DNA of 16,792 nt from Ettlia oleoabundans (Eukaryota > Chlorophyta > Chlorophyceae > Chlamydomonadales): contig JAAMXP010001250.1 of the NCBI GenBank assembly GCA_019693395.1, positions 1 through 16,792 of the forward strand, given 5' to 3'. Both the position numbers and the translations under genes were made by a program. Under the pieces are notes generated by a model. It was not told the DNA's origin. It did no database searches and was given only the letters and a program-made list of their open reading frames with translations. Below are positions 1 through 9,691 of the stretch, piece after piece (the first letter of the stretch is position 1; each line of letters starts with the position of its first letter).

Positions 1-163
1 GCGGCAGCAGGAAGTGTGGCGGGAGGATGTTGCAGGGGCAGGTTGTGCATACAAAGGCGTCTACCAAAGTGAGATATGGTCTGGCAGAGCCCTCACACAA
101 ACCAAAACCCAGCAACAAGCAAAGAATTAGGATCAATTGATGGACGAACCCGTCGCCCCTTAC
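1..163 (-). other. Truncated intron of chlorophyll synthase
   Basis: This is intron sequence on the minus strand. It begins with a good donor (GTAAGG read on the minus strand, GT at 163-162) directly after the codon for the Glu of the second prenyltransferase motif. No continuation of the protein (expected to resume with a D-R-x-L-G-L-type sequence) is visible down to base 1, so the intron runs off the left edge. Confidence 0.75.
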
Positions 164-3007
164 CCTCAATAGACTTGAAGTCATTCACGATTGCAATGCC
201 CAGCCCCGCAATTGAGTAGAGCACAGTGAGCACCATCACATCAAGCGTCAGGGTGCCAAAGAGAGCCTGCAGTTGGCAGGGTGGAGATGTTTCGTTAAGT
301 GGGTGGTGTGGTGTGGATGGCTGTGCAATATAGAAGGTGCAGCCTTATATAATGGGTGAATCAATGCAATAGGCGACCACTAACAGTGGGGTTGCAAATT
401 GGAGGGGTTGCAAGCAGGTGGACGGGAGGGCGGGAAGGAATGCCTTTTATGCATGCAACATCCCGGCAGCATTAACAACAGCACATCATGCACCGTCGCA
501 GCCACTGTAGCACACTGCCGTAGCTCGCTTCGCAAGAGCTGTCATGCTGCGGTAACCTGTGTGCCGCTGCGCTCTGACTGCAGACTGAGTTCTACACAGT
601 TGCGGCCTCACCTGTCCTGCCCACCAGGGCAGCGCGATGTAGGAGCTGCCCAGCGCGTAGTTGCCCGCCCACCCGCTCTGCTTCAGCTTCAGGGGGGGAG
701 CTGCATTGGTGCGCATCAAGGTTTGGGGTGGAGGGTGAGCAAATTGGGACAGGCTGGCAAGTCCATCGGTTGCTGAGGCAGAAAGAGCGTCGGTGGGCAG
801 AGGCGCAGGTGCCTTGCGCTGGACATAATTCCGCTGCTGTGGCAACCCTGGTGACCAAAGCCACAGGCGCTCAGAAATTGCATGACAATGCACCCACCAT
901 CCGCTTGCCCACCTGCCCGCCCACCAGTTAGCCAGCTAGCCATGTGCCAGCCAGGTAAGTGCCAAGCACCCGGCCACACCCGCCCAACGCTCTAGCCAGC
1001 CACCCACCGGAGTAGATGTATGAGATGAAAGAGCCAAAGACGGCCAGGATGGTCATGATGGGGGTCTCGTGGCCTGCAGCGGCAAGCAACACAACGCACA
1101 ACACACAACACGATACCCATCAGCTATACTGCCACTGACCGCGCTCGACTCAATGCAGCCTCTGCCTCCCTCGCTGCAAACTCTACATCTGACCCTCTCA
1201 TTTACCACATCCACCAGAGTAGATGTGTGCTTCGGACACTCCAGCTTTGGCCCATTTACTGCCCTCCCTGCTGCTGTGCGCACCGGCCCACTGGTCCAGA
1301 GCATATGCCACGCCGATGCCTCCCAGCAGCAGCGCCCAGATCTGAGCCTTCACCTCGCCCTCGCTGATGGCGCCTGCAGACACAGGGTGATGTTGGGGGT
1401 GGGGCCGGTATGATAGGTGTTGGCGGTGACCATCAATGACGCTGCTATTCCTCTTCCAAGCGGGTGACTGCTCACAAAAGCGGGGCAGGATGGCTGCCAT
1501 GTTGGTGTGTGTGTGGGGTGCCATATGTGCGCAGCAACAGCAGCCCAGCCCAGTGACAAAGGGCATTGAGCGCTGTGTGTTGCACTTGTGAAGCACGTAC
1601 CCGAGGGGATGGGGCGGTAGGGCTCGTTGATGGCGTCAATCTCGCGGTCGTACCAGTCGTTGATGGTCTGCGAGTGAATAAGGGGTGAATACATGTAGTG
1701 GGTGCTGAAAGCTGTAAGTGAGAGTGGTCTTCTTGTCAGGTGCTTGAGGTTCTGTTCAGTTGACTCCCTGTACTGAGGTCATAGATGTGAGACTTTCCGC
1801 CACCCAGCCAGCCACCCCACCACCCAGCCACCCACCTGCGTGTACCCAGTGAGCAGGGGTCCCGACATGACCATGCACAGCAGGCTCTTGGCCACGTTCT
1901 CGGGGGTCCAGGTGAAGGCGCCAGAGGCGGCAGCACCACACAGCACGCCTGCAACGCCAACAGGGGCGGGGAGGATGTGGGCAACGGGGTTTGTGGTGGT
2001 GGGATGGCGGTGTTTGGGCTGATTCATAGATTGGCGGAACACACAAGGTGCAATATCACGCCGGTGAGTTACACAACCCATGAAAGATTGATCAAACAGA
2101 AGTGTTCCCATCAAAGGGTGCTGTTGCCTCATCCCAGACGATTGGCATCAAGCACAAAGGCAGCAGCAGTCGGAAGCTGCAGTAGCAGAGCAGCACTTGC
2201 AGGCACCAGTGCTAGTGCTTGGCGCCTGATGCCGCACTGACCCCATATGAGAGGGATCCACGTCACCGGCTTCATCAGCTGCACCCGGATCTTCCAGATG
2301 TTGGTCTCAGCGTCAGCACCCTTCATGCCCAGCAGCTGCGGAGGGAGGGGCAAGTACAACGCGGCCCGGCGTGTGAACAGGGGTGGAAGAAAGGGCGAAG
2401 GACAAAGGACCTCGTGTGGGGAGTGTGGGGAGGAGGCTGTGGGCTCGGCAGGGCTGGTGCTGATTTTTGCAGAGTCTGTCCAGCAGGCTGTCAAGCAGTG
2501 CAGACCATTTTGCTTTGGTCTACAACTGAGGGATGAGTGTCTGTAGCTGTTGCACGTTCGCTGGTCAGTAACCGAAGGCGGTGACACAACAATGCCGTGT
2601 CATGATGTGCGCTAGTCCTGCTTGCCTGTGCATTGCCCTTCACTCCCAGGAACACCTCCTGCTCCTTGCCCTTCTTCTCCGTGTCCTGTGCCATGGCCTG
2701 CACCAGCCTCAGGCCTGCAAAGCAGCAAACAATGCTGGTGTGCAACCTACGGCGGCCGCTGGAAACACTTGTAGCGGCAGCACACTCAACTGGTGAAACC
2801 AAGGTGCGGCCAGCCATTGCCCACCAAGCTTGCTGAAATGTTAGGCACACCTAGGGATTGCGTAGCTGCCAAAACAATGCAGGGAGACTCACCCTTGATC
2901 TGCTGCGCACGGCTCGGCCGGACTGTGAGCGGCCTGCCGGCAAGGCTGCCATTACGTGAGACAATGCCCAAGCCGCTGGTGCTGGCGGCGCAAATGGCAC
3001 TCTGCAT
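164..3007 (-). CDS. chlG: Chlorophyll synthase, chloroplast (3' end missing)
   Basis: Chlorophyll synthase is a UbiA-type membrane prenyltransferase. It joins phytyl or geranylgeranyl diphosphate to chlorophyllide, the last step of chlorophyll synthesis, in the thylakoid. Nine exons are seen: 3007-2893, 2714-2644, 2335-2242, 1948-1836, 1667-1601, 1373-1284, 1073-1008, 700-612 and 266-164. They give 269 complete residues and all junctions stay in phase. Residues 1 to about 45 are a Ser/Ala/Arg-rich chloroplast transit peptide, and the mature family homology starts at LLGMKGA. The first Asp-rich motif is NDWYDREID at residues 134-142, followed by INEPYRPIPSG. Further landmarks are SYIYSAPPLKLKQ, SLPWWAGQ-like LPWWAGQ, and the second motif NDFKSIEG at 263-270. 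The family usually has roughly 100 more residues, which lie beyond the left edge. The start is the first ATG of the transit-peptide exon. The donor of exon 2 (base 2644) could alternatively be 12 bases earlier in phase. Confidence 0.95.
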
Positions 3008-3294
3008 ACTGTCTCAACAAGCGAGCTGTGTTGCTGCGAGGCGCTGGAACAGGCGGGTAGCTGTCTAAATGATTTCAATGTGCTCAAAGAATATATGTAC
3101 CGTAATGTGGGGGCGTTTGCCGCGACTGTTCTCGCGATAATGGGATTGCAGCTTTCTTTAAACGGCCAGCTCAGCAGCATGCCGCCGCTGCCTGCGCTTG
3201 CTTGCCTCAAACTGCTCCCTGTAGCCCACCCGACATCCTCGCTACTGTGCTGAAACCATAATAGAGGTTGTTGCCAGGCGGTCGAACGGTTGCC
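3008..3294. promoter_or_regulatory. Shared divergent promoter region, chlG / gene 2
   Basis: The 287 bases between the two start codons must hold both 5' leaders and both core promoters, unless one promoter lies inside the other gene. A TATA-like ATATAT lies at 3091-3096, about 85 bases upstream of the chlG ATG. I see no confident TATA box for gene 2 and no clear operator. The role follows from gene orientation, not from recognised motifs. Confidence 0.5.
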
Positions 3295-4898
3295 ATGCCG
3301 CGGGAGCAAGCGCAGCAAACGCAGCCGGTCCCGCCAGCGTATGCGACGGTGCGTGAGTACATACATAGCTTGAAAGCGCGCCATAGTGTTGGTGTTGACG
3401 AGACCTCCCGCCTGCCGCTCGCCGCCATTGAGAGCGACTTTGCCGCTCTTGTTGGACCAATGTTGCAGGGAGAACCAGCAGGCATCCAACAACGACGAGC
3501 GGCTCACTCTGCATCGCTTGTGGGAGCAGTGATGCAGCTTGAGCCGCTGACTGACCGCATCCTGCGCTGGCTGCCTGAGTGGGTGCGGGACGTCTTCCAG
3601 GTGGGGCCACGGTGGTGGGCATATCAACCTGCTTTGCTGCCCCATGCTTGACTTCCTTTATGTAATCTCTGCGGTATGCAGGGACTGTGGCAGCACCATC
3701 GTCGCACAGATCCTTCTGTATGTCGACAAGAGGTGCAAAGAAAGCACGGCACGCTGCTCTGCGCACAGACAGCTACTGCCGCTATCCAACAGTGTGCTGC
3801 CCCTCCCCCTGCTTTGGCACCAGCAGGACCGGCGCAAGAGCCTGCTCTATCTGGAGCGCCGCGTGCAGCGCCGGTTGATCAACGAGTTCCGGGCGCAAGC
3901 ACGGGAACTGGAGCCGGTGCTGAAGAGCCGCGGCCGCATGTGCGCATCCCTCATGCAGCTGCTTCTACCCTACAAGGCAATGCATACGCTTGGCGAGCGT
4001 GTTGTGCCTGCCCAGTGGCACAGCATTTGCAGATTGACCGGGGACAGTGTCTCAGACCATTATCCCCCTCGGCCAGTGCACTCCAGCTTGCCCACCAGCA
4101 TTGCCATGATCTCTCCTTCCTGCTTCCTTGCCTGCCATCTGCAGGGTGGGCGAGACGATAGTTGAGGTGTTCACTTCCAGCAGCGGCACGGACGTGACTT
4201 ATGCCGAGGTGGTGGCTGCCAGCCTGCCTGACACAGGTGGGTGCTTGCCCGCCGCTGCTGCTCCTAGGTGTGAGACTTTACACGCAGCCGCCCAGTGTCA
4301 AGGCAAACCTGCCGGCACCACAGGCCACCAATTCATCCACCATGTTCCTTGCGTTACCCATCCCTGCAGTTGCGGAGAAGCTGCCTCGGGATCTTGTCAC
4401 TGTGATCGACCCGCTCATCACTCCATTCATATCACCTTTCGTAGGTAGGCAGGCAAACGATCGAACTGAGAGTCCTCCGAACTGTCCATTTTGGTCAGCT
4501 TACGGGTCCTAACGCTGAGTGCAAGCTTGTTAGTGTGCAACCAAGTTCTTGATGCTGCTTGTTTGCACGGTGTCCTTGCGCTGGCCCATATCCCTTGTCT
4601 ACTGGTGCTATGGTCGCCAACTCCTTGTTTACAGGCAGATCCAGCTGAATGTCTGCTCTTTGGTGAACCCCATCTGGCTGCAGAGGGACTCAAGCTACCC
4701 ATCAACGACAAGGCCACAGAAATCAAGACAACGGTGGTGCAGTCCTTTGTGGCCACGGGGGCGGCGTGCTTGGTAGCGGGATTCCTGCTGGGCCGCTACT
4801 TGCCACGGGGAGGCGGCGGCGGCAGCAGCAGTGGCGGCGGCGCCAATGGCAGCAGCAGTAAGGGCAGCAGCAACGGTTGGGGAGGTGCGAGGCGATAG
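3295..4898 (+). CDS. Unrecognised protein with a C-terminal membrane segment
   Basis: I do not recognise the family. The best model has five exons: 3295-3600, 3827-3939, 4145-4236, 4370-4440 and 4635-4898 (stop TAG), giving 281 residues with all phases matching. The start is the first ATG in frame. Residues 1-102 are mixed and amphipathic. Residues 103-140 form a strongly basic helix-like stretch (DRRKSLLYLERRVQRRL). Residues 172-194 are hydrophobic with prolines (PLITPFISPF). Residues 231-250 are a clear hydrophobic segment with small residues (FVATGAACLVAGFLLG). A basic pair and a Gly/Ser-rich tail of about 30 residues ending GGARR follow. There is no obvious signal or transit peptide. One reading is a C-terminally anchored membrane protein; another is a Gly-rich hairpin insertion. 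Exon 2 may begin three bases earlier. The exon 4/5 junction has two in-phase options (4440/4635 or 4444/4639) that differ only in Ala versus Val. An extra 51-base exon at 3682-3732 is possible but would need unusually short introns. Confidence 0.65.
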
Positions 4899-5059
4899 CG
4901 ATGCCCAGTGGTGACAGCGACAGCCAGCAGCCGTGTAGCGTGCACGCCTGTTAGGCGCGTTACCATTCAGTTTGGCATGCCACCAGTGGACTGGCGGGCA
5001 TGGTGGGATGGGTGGTGTCACACTTGGCAATGATGCCCAGGGCACACTGGCACGTACTC

Positions 5060-5064
5060 TGTAA
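5060..5064 (+). terminator. Probable poly(A) signal of gene 2 (TGTAA)
   Basis: TGTAA is the usual polyadenylation signal in chlorophyte green algae. This copy is about 160 bases after the gene 2 stop codon, a typical distance. The match is seen in the sequence; its use is inferred. Confidence 0.6.
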
Positions 5065-5472
5065 TGTTGTACATTTATATATATACAACCGACTGTTACC
5101 ATTCAATTATGCCAACCTTCAGGTGCATTTACATGCCATTTTCACGCGCCACAGCCTGTTTTGCATGGCAGGAAAGCAGCTGCAGCCTTATACTCACATT
5201 TGACAGTACTTGCCTTGCAACATTCTGGCTATGCCATTCCTGGCGTTACTTTATTTGATCTGTGTATTTATTGGTTCCAACGCAAACCTGTCAATGGTCT
5301 AGTTGAGGGGAGCACAGAGCGAAGGATTTCATAGCTATGGGTGTGGCAGTTGGGCTGTCGCCAGCAAAACAAGCAGCTGGTATGCAAAGCAGCAGTTTGT
5401 GGCAGCTGCAACAGCCCATCCCCCATGCTTCCGTGACATGGCCAGTACCAACTCTTTAGAAATGCTTGATTC

Positions 5473-5477
5473 TTACA
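5473..5477 (-). terminator. Possible poly(A) signal of the T-protein gene (TGTAA on minus)
   Basis: TTACA on the plus strand reads TGTAA on the minus strand, about 335 bases after the T-protein stop codon. It is the nearest exact copy I found downstream of that gene. The distance is long and the motif is short, so this is tentative. Confidence 0.35.
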
Positions 5478-5811
5478 AGCAGGGTGGAACACCGTGCCCA
5501 TTTAAGCACAACAATTGAGCAATGGTGCGTGCACCGAGTGGAGCAATTAGGTTGAAGCGAAGGCAAACGGAGCACTCAGACAAAACAGGCGCAGGAACAA
5601 TATATGAGCAACAGGATGCATGCCGCTCAAGAGGCAATACAACAAACGAAGGGATAGAGTATGGTGGTTTCATATTGCGGTGCTTTAAGCAGGGGCACAG
5701 GCAAGACAGCATGCCGCATTGAGTGTGCTATTCCCTCACGGCGGTTAGATATACGACTGCCTGGCTCTCGCGCTGAGCTACAACTGTGAGCCGCTGTTAC
5801 GCCTTGTCCCA

Positions 5812-8800
5812 TCACTGCGGGGGCTTGTGGTAGTGTGTGGGCACGAACGGCATTTTTGTGACTGTTGCGTCGTTGAGCTTGCCCCGCACCTCCACCTTGA
5901 GCTGGGTACCCGCCTTGGCCACGCTCTTGTCCACGTAGCTGCGCCAGGGAGGGGCAGGCGCAAAAAAATGGGTGAGGGCAGGGCAAAGATGAGATAGGAA
6001 CACGGTCAGCAGGGGTGATCGAGATGTTGACGAATGACACATGGGGTGACGAAGAGGAGGGGAGCCGGGGCCTAAATGCCCACTGCTGCAGTGCGCTGGG
6101 TACGGATACCCACATCACAGCGTGCAGTGCAGGCGCCAGGCAGCAGCATACAGGCATGGGGCAGGGAGCAGCGCCTGGGCATGAAGACGCAGGCAGGAGG
6201 TGACATGGCCACCAACAGCCGGCACCGAGTAGTGCGTTGGTGCTCACCCCATGGCTATGTTCTTCTTGAGGCAGGGGCTGAATGCGCCGCTGGTGATCTC
6301 TCCAACCTTGTTGCCCTCGGGGGTAACAATCTGCGGGTGAAAAGAACGGGGCGACATACATCAACTCTCACTGCCTGAGCGTGCGCTGATTCCAACTGTG
6401 GTGCCAAAAACGCCTTGACCTTCGTTCCTTAACCCCTATATGGAAATTAGAGGTGAAAAACATGCAGAGACAAAGAAAGAAAAAGCACTCACCGTCTGCC
6501 CACCACCCACCCAGTCAGCCACTCACCGGCGAGTGCTGGCGTGCGGGTGCGCCGCTACTGATGAACCCGACACGCCGGATGGTCACACCGTCGGCCAACT
6601 GCTGGTTGATGACCTGCAGGGATTGGGGGGAAAGAAATGGATCATTGACAGGAGGGCATTACAGGGTATGAAGCCAGTGTTTGGCATACACACAGCCAGC
6701 AAACCACCCTCCCCGTCTGCCCGTCAGCCCGCCAGCGAGCCGCCCTCGGGCAGCCAGCGAGGTAGTCACCCCGCCACCCACCTGGCCGCCCAGGAAGTCG
6801 AATGCCTCGCGCCGCCGCTTGCCCACGGTCCAGGTCAGCCCCGCCTCAATGGGGGTGATGTCCTCGTTCAGGTCGTTGCCTGCGCGTGGGGGTTTGGGGG
6901 GGGGGTAAGGAGGTGGACAGGGATATAAGAAGGGGAACAGGTAGAAAGCACGAAATTATCAGATGATAAGTCATTCCCTCCCTCTCTCCCTCCCTGGACC
7001 TTGCCACTTGCTGTTGCCGTTCGACCCCTTAAAAACTCCGTTTTACAGAAGAACAGGACTGACACACAACCAACGTTCAAGAACCACATAATATCAAAGC
7101 GCAACCCCCCTCACCCCCAGGCCTTCCGGTCCCTCCCCCTCACCGTACAGGCAGAGTCCTGCCTCCAGGCGCAGTGAGTCCCTGGGCCCCAGCCCGCACA
7201 TGCGCACGCGGCTGTCCCCCATCAGCGCCTCACACAGCTCCACCGCCTTGTCGTTGGGGATGGACAGCTCAAAACCATCCTCACCCGTGTAACTGAAACA
7301 CACAGCAGGCGGGGAGCTTGTGTAGGAGCGAACGGGGTTCCAATAAGAGTAGGAACTGGGAGGTGGGCACCCACCAGGGACTGTGCCGCATAGAGGACAG
7401 GTGTGTGTTCCCCCCCGGCCCGCTGCCCTCACCCTGTGCGTGTGAGGAAGCAGGGCACCCCCTTGATGTCCAGCTTGCGGAAGTTGGAGAAGTAAACCTT
7501 GCCCAGGTCCTCACTCACAAATTGCTGCAGTAATGGAGGGGTGGGGTGGTGGTGGTGGTGGTCGCGGGGGGGCGTTACAGCATAATCTGACAAGTTTAAT
7601 CTGACAAGTTTGTAGCAATGGGAGTGGGCGCCAAGCGTCACCCGACTACATCCACACCCACCTGCAGCACAGCTGCCGCCTCTGGCCCCTGCAGCGCCAG
7701 CAGGGAGCGGTCATCGTGAAGGATGAGGTCCACCTGGCCGCCCTTGGCCTGCACACACACACACACACACACGGGTCAAGACAATCAGCCAGAGAGATGA
7801 CAAGGGGTTGGGTAGGGGCAGGAGTAGCAAAAGGGGCGACACAAGGCGACAGCAGGAGCGCAAACGTAGGGCCAAGGGCTCAGCGGCGGCACAAAGAACA
7901 AGCGCAGGGGTGATGGCGGGGGATGGGGAGCTTAGTGCCGTCGTGCCCTATGGTCGCTTTGGGCTGAAAGCGCTTGTGCCGCCTCGCCCGAAAACCACAA
8001 GCCGCTTCACAGCAGCGTGGCCTTCATCACTGGCAGCAATTGCAACCTTCCACGATATCCCCCCCACCCACCCCCCCCAACCCACAGTTCCCACCTTGAA
8101 TGCCTCCATGTGCTGCCCAATGTGCGCCAGGTCCTTGTCACGGCACCCCGCATTCACCACAATGTACAGCTCATCACCCGCCACCTTTGTCACAACTGCA
8201 GCAGCAGGTGAAGGGGAGGTGGCGGGGGCAGCAAGCTTGACAGGTCGCATGAAAAGGAGCAGTGGAGGTAAGACGGCCATGTACAGAAGGGCGGATCTCA
8301 GCACACTTCAGAAAAGTTTCTTGGGCCCGGATGCTGTTGAGGAGGCTGGCGATATTGATTGCCCCAACACAATCAGCAGCAAGCCGACATGAGAATCATG
8401 GATACATAAAAACCGTGATATGTCCCTTCAGTGTTGCAGCTTGTGCACCCACCTGTATCGTCGATGATGCCTCCCTTCTCGTTTGTGAACACGCTGAGGG
8501 TGCCGGTGCCGTCAGCCAGCCCAGCAATGTCGCCCACCACCAGGCCCTCGAGGAAGGGAACAGCATCCTTGCCCTGCAAGCGAACATGCAGGCGAGACAA
8601 CTGTGAGGCATACTTGCATGCCCGCAGACAATTAATGCTACAGATAAGGAGGCAGTATGCCCCTGCCTTTTCTTCTTGTGGCGGAGTGTGGGGCTTGGAG
8701 TGAAGACTAGTGCTTGAATGCGTTGTGCGCCTGGGTTTGGGCTGAGCATCACCACACTTTCAACCCCAACATGGCAAGTCGCCTTACCCCTCACTCACAG

Positions 8801-9396
8801 TGAAATACCCTTCCATCCCCGCTCCCCACCTTGAGCGTAAGCCCGCACATGTGCGACACATCAAAGATTGAGGCGTGGCTGCGGCAGTGCAGCGTTGAAT
8901 CCATGATGCTGTCCTTGTACTGGATGGGCATGGACCAACCGGCAAACGGAACCATCTTGCCTGCGGGTGGCCATGATGATGCAGAGGGAAGTGTGAACAG
9001 CTGGGTGGGAGGTGGCGCTGAGGTGGTGCATGCGCACACCGGCCGGGAAAAGCTGGAGGGAAGCAGAGATGCATGTTTTGTAGCGCAACGAGCTGATGTA
9101 CACGATCTAAGTTGATGTACCGGAGAAACTAGGTCAAAGTGAGGCCCAGCAAGCGGCTGTGGAGCAGCACCAAAAACAACGTACGGTGGCGGAGCCGCTA
9201 GTGGCGCAAACCCACCTCCGTGGGCGACGTGGAAATCGTACAACACCGTCTTCTTCAGACCGGCATCATCGGCGAAGCCGCGCTTTCCTAAGACTCCCGC
9301 AGCGGCAAAACTGTTGGAGTGTTTGGAAGAGGCGGCAGTCTCGCTGCCGGCACGGCCCAGGGCCCGGAGGAGCTGCAGAGCTGCCGAGCGCCTCAT
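5812..9396 (-). CDS. gcvT: Aminomethyltransferase, glycine cleavage system T protein, mitochondrial
   Basis: T protein takes the aminomethyl group from lipoyl-H protein, transfers it to tetrahydrofolate and releases ammonia. In photosynthetic cells this is part of photorespiratory glycine decarboxylase in the mitochondrial matrix. Eleven exons are seen: 9396-9216, 8960-8830, 8573-8453, 8195-8095, 7748-7662, 7524-7433, 7292-7144, 6879-6782, 6613-6527, 6330-6248 and 5938-5812. They encode 418 residues, close to the usual plant length, and every junction is in phase. Residues 1 to about 50 form an Arg/Ala/Ser-rich presequence starting [17 protein letters not shown]. Conserved blocks are [24 protein letters not shown] with the catalytic-type Asp pair at 142-143, [34 protein letters not shown] near 230-246, [14 protein letters not shown] near 275-288, [23 protein letters not shown] and the C-terminal [12 protein letters not shown]. 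The ATG at 9396 is chosen because the only upstream in-frame start is GTG. Confidence 0.97.
7752..7772. repeat. (CA)n microsatellite in a T-protein intron
   Basis: About ten and a half CA units lie immediately upstream (in gene sense) of the acceptor of the exon that starts at 7748. In the transcript this is a (UG)n run followed by CAG, in the place of a pyrimidine tract. Confidence 0.9.
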
Positions 9397-9691
9397 GACA
9401 GCAATGGCGGCCGTACAATGCACCTCCCACTCGACGGCGCTGTGCTAGACTGCAAGACAACCAAGCTTAGCACGCAGCAGGATGGGAGGGCTATCCTGAA
9501 TGAGGTGCCTGTGATCTCTGGGAACATTATTCAACATCTTTGGCTGTCTCAAATAAACATCGACGCGCCTTGGGCTGCTGCGGCCACCCTGATACATTCC
9601 GAGCACCCCGCTGTGCGCACCGAGCACCGCCAGCAGCTGGTGGCACTTGCATTGCCGTGATATCTGAGCAGCGTTGGTTGGACAACCTACA
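9397..9691. promoter_or_regulatory. Shared divergent promoter region, gcvT / PAM68
   Basis: These 295 bases separate the two start codons and must contain both 5' leaders and core promoters. I see no convincing TATA box or known light-response element. The assignment rests on the head-to-head arrangement. Confidence 0.5.

Larger units (their letters stand above)
4899..5811. other. Non-coding 3' region between convergent genes
   Basis: These 913 bases lie between the stop codons of gene 2 and the T-protein gene. They are less GC-rich than the flanks, particularly 5060-5290, and hold the 3' UTRs of both genes. Short open frames on both strands have no recognisable domain, no phased splice partners and no family similarity that I can see. 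No RNA gene was recognised. Confidence 0.6.

Noticed and set aside
2851..3645. Minus-strand 264-codon open frame
   Set aside because: It is antisense to exon 1 of gene 2 and runs through the shared promoter into the first chlG exon. It shows no family features, and the chlG start at 3007 explains its real coding part.
5627..6364. Minus-strand 245-codon open frame
   Set aside because: It runs through T-protein introns and the 3' UTR. Only the short exons within it match the family, and they do so in a different frame arrangement.
7808..8392. Plus-strand 194-codon open frame
   Set aside because: It lies across T-protein introns and antisense to a conserved T-protein exon, and has no recognisable domain.
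9397..9423. Upstream start for the T protein at 9423
   Set aside because: The codon there is GTG, not ATG. The first in-frame ATG at 9396 gives a typical mitochondrial presequence.
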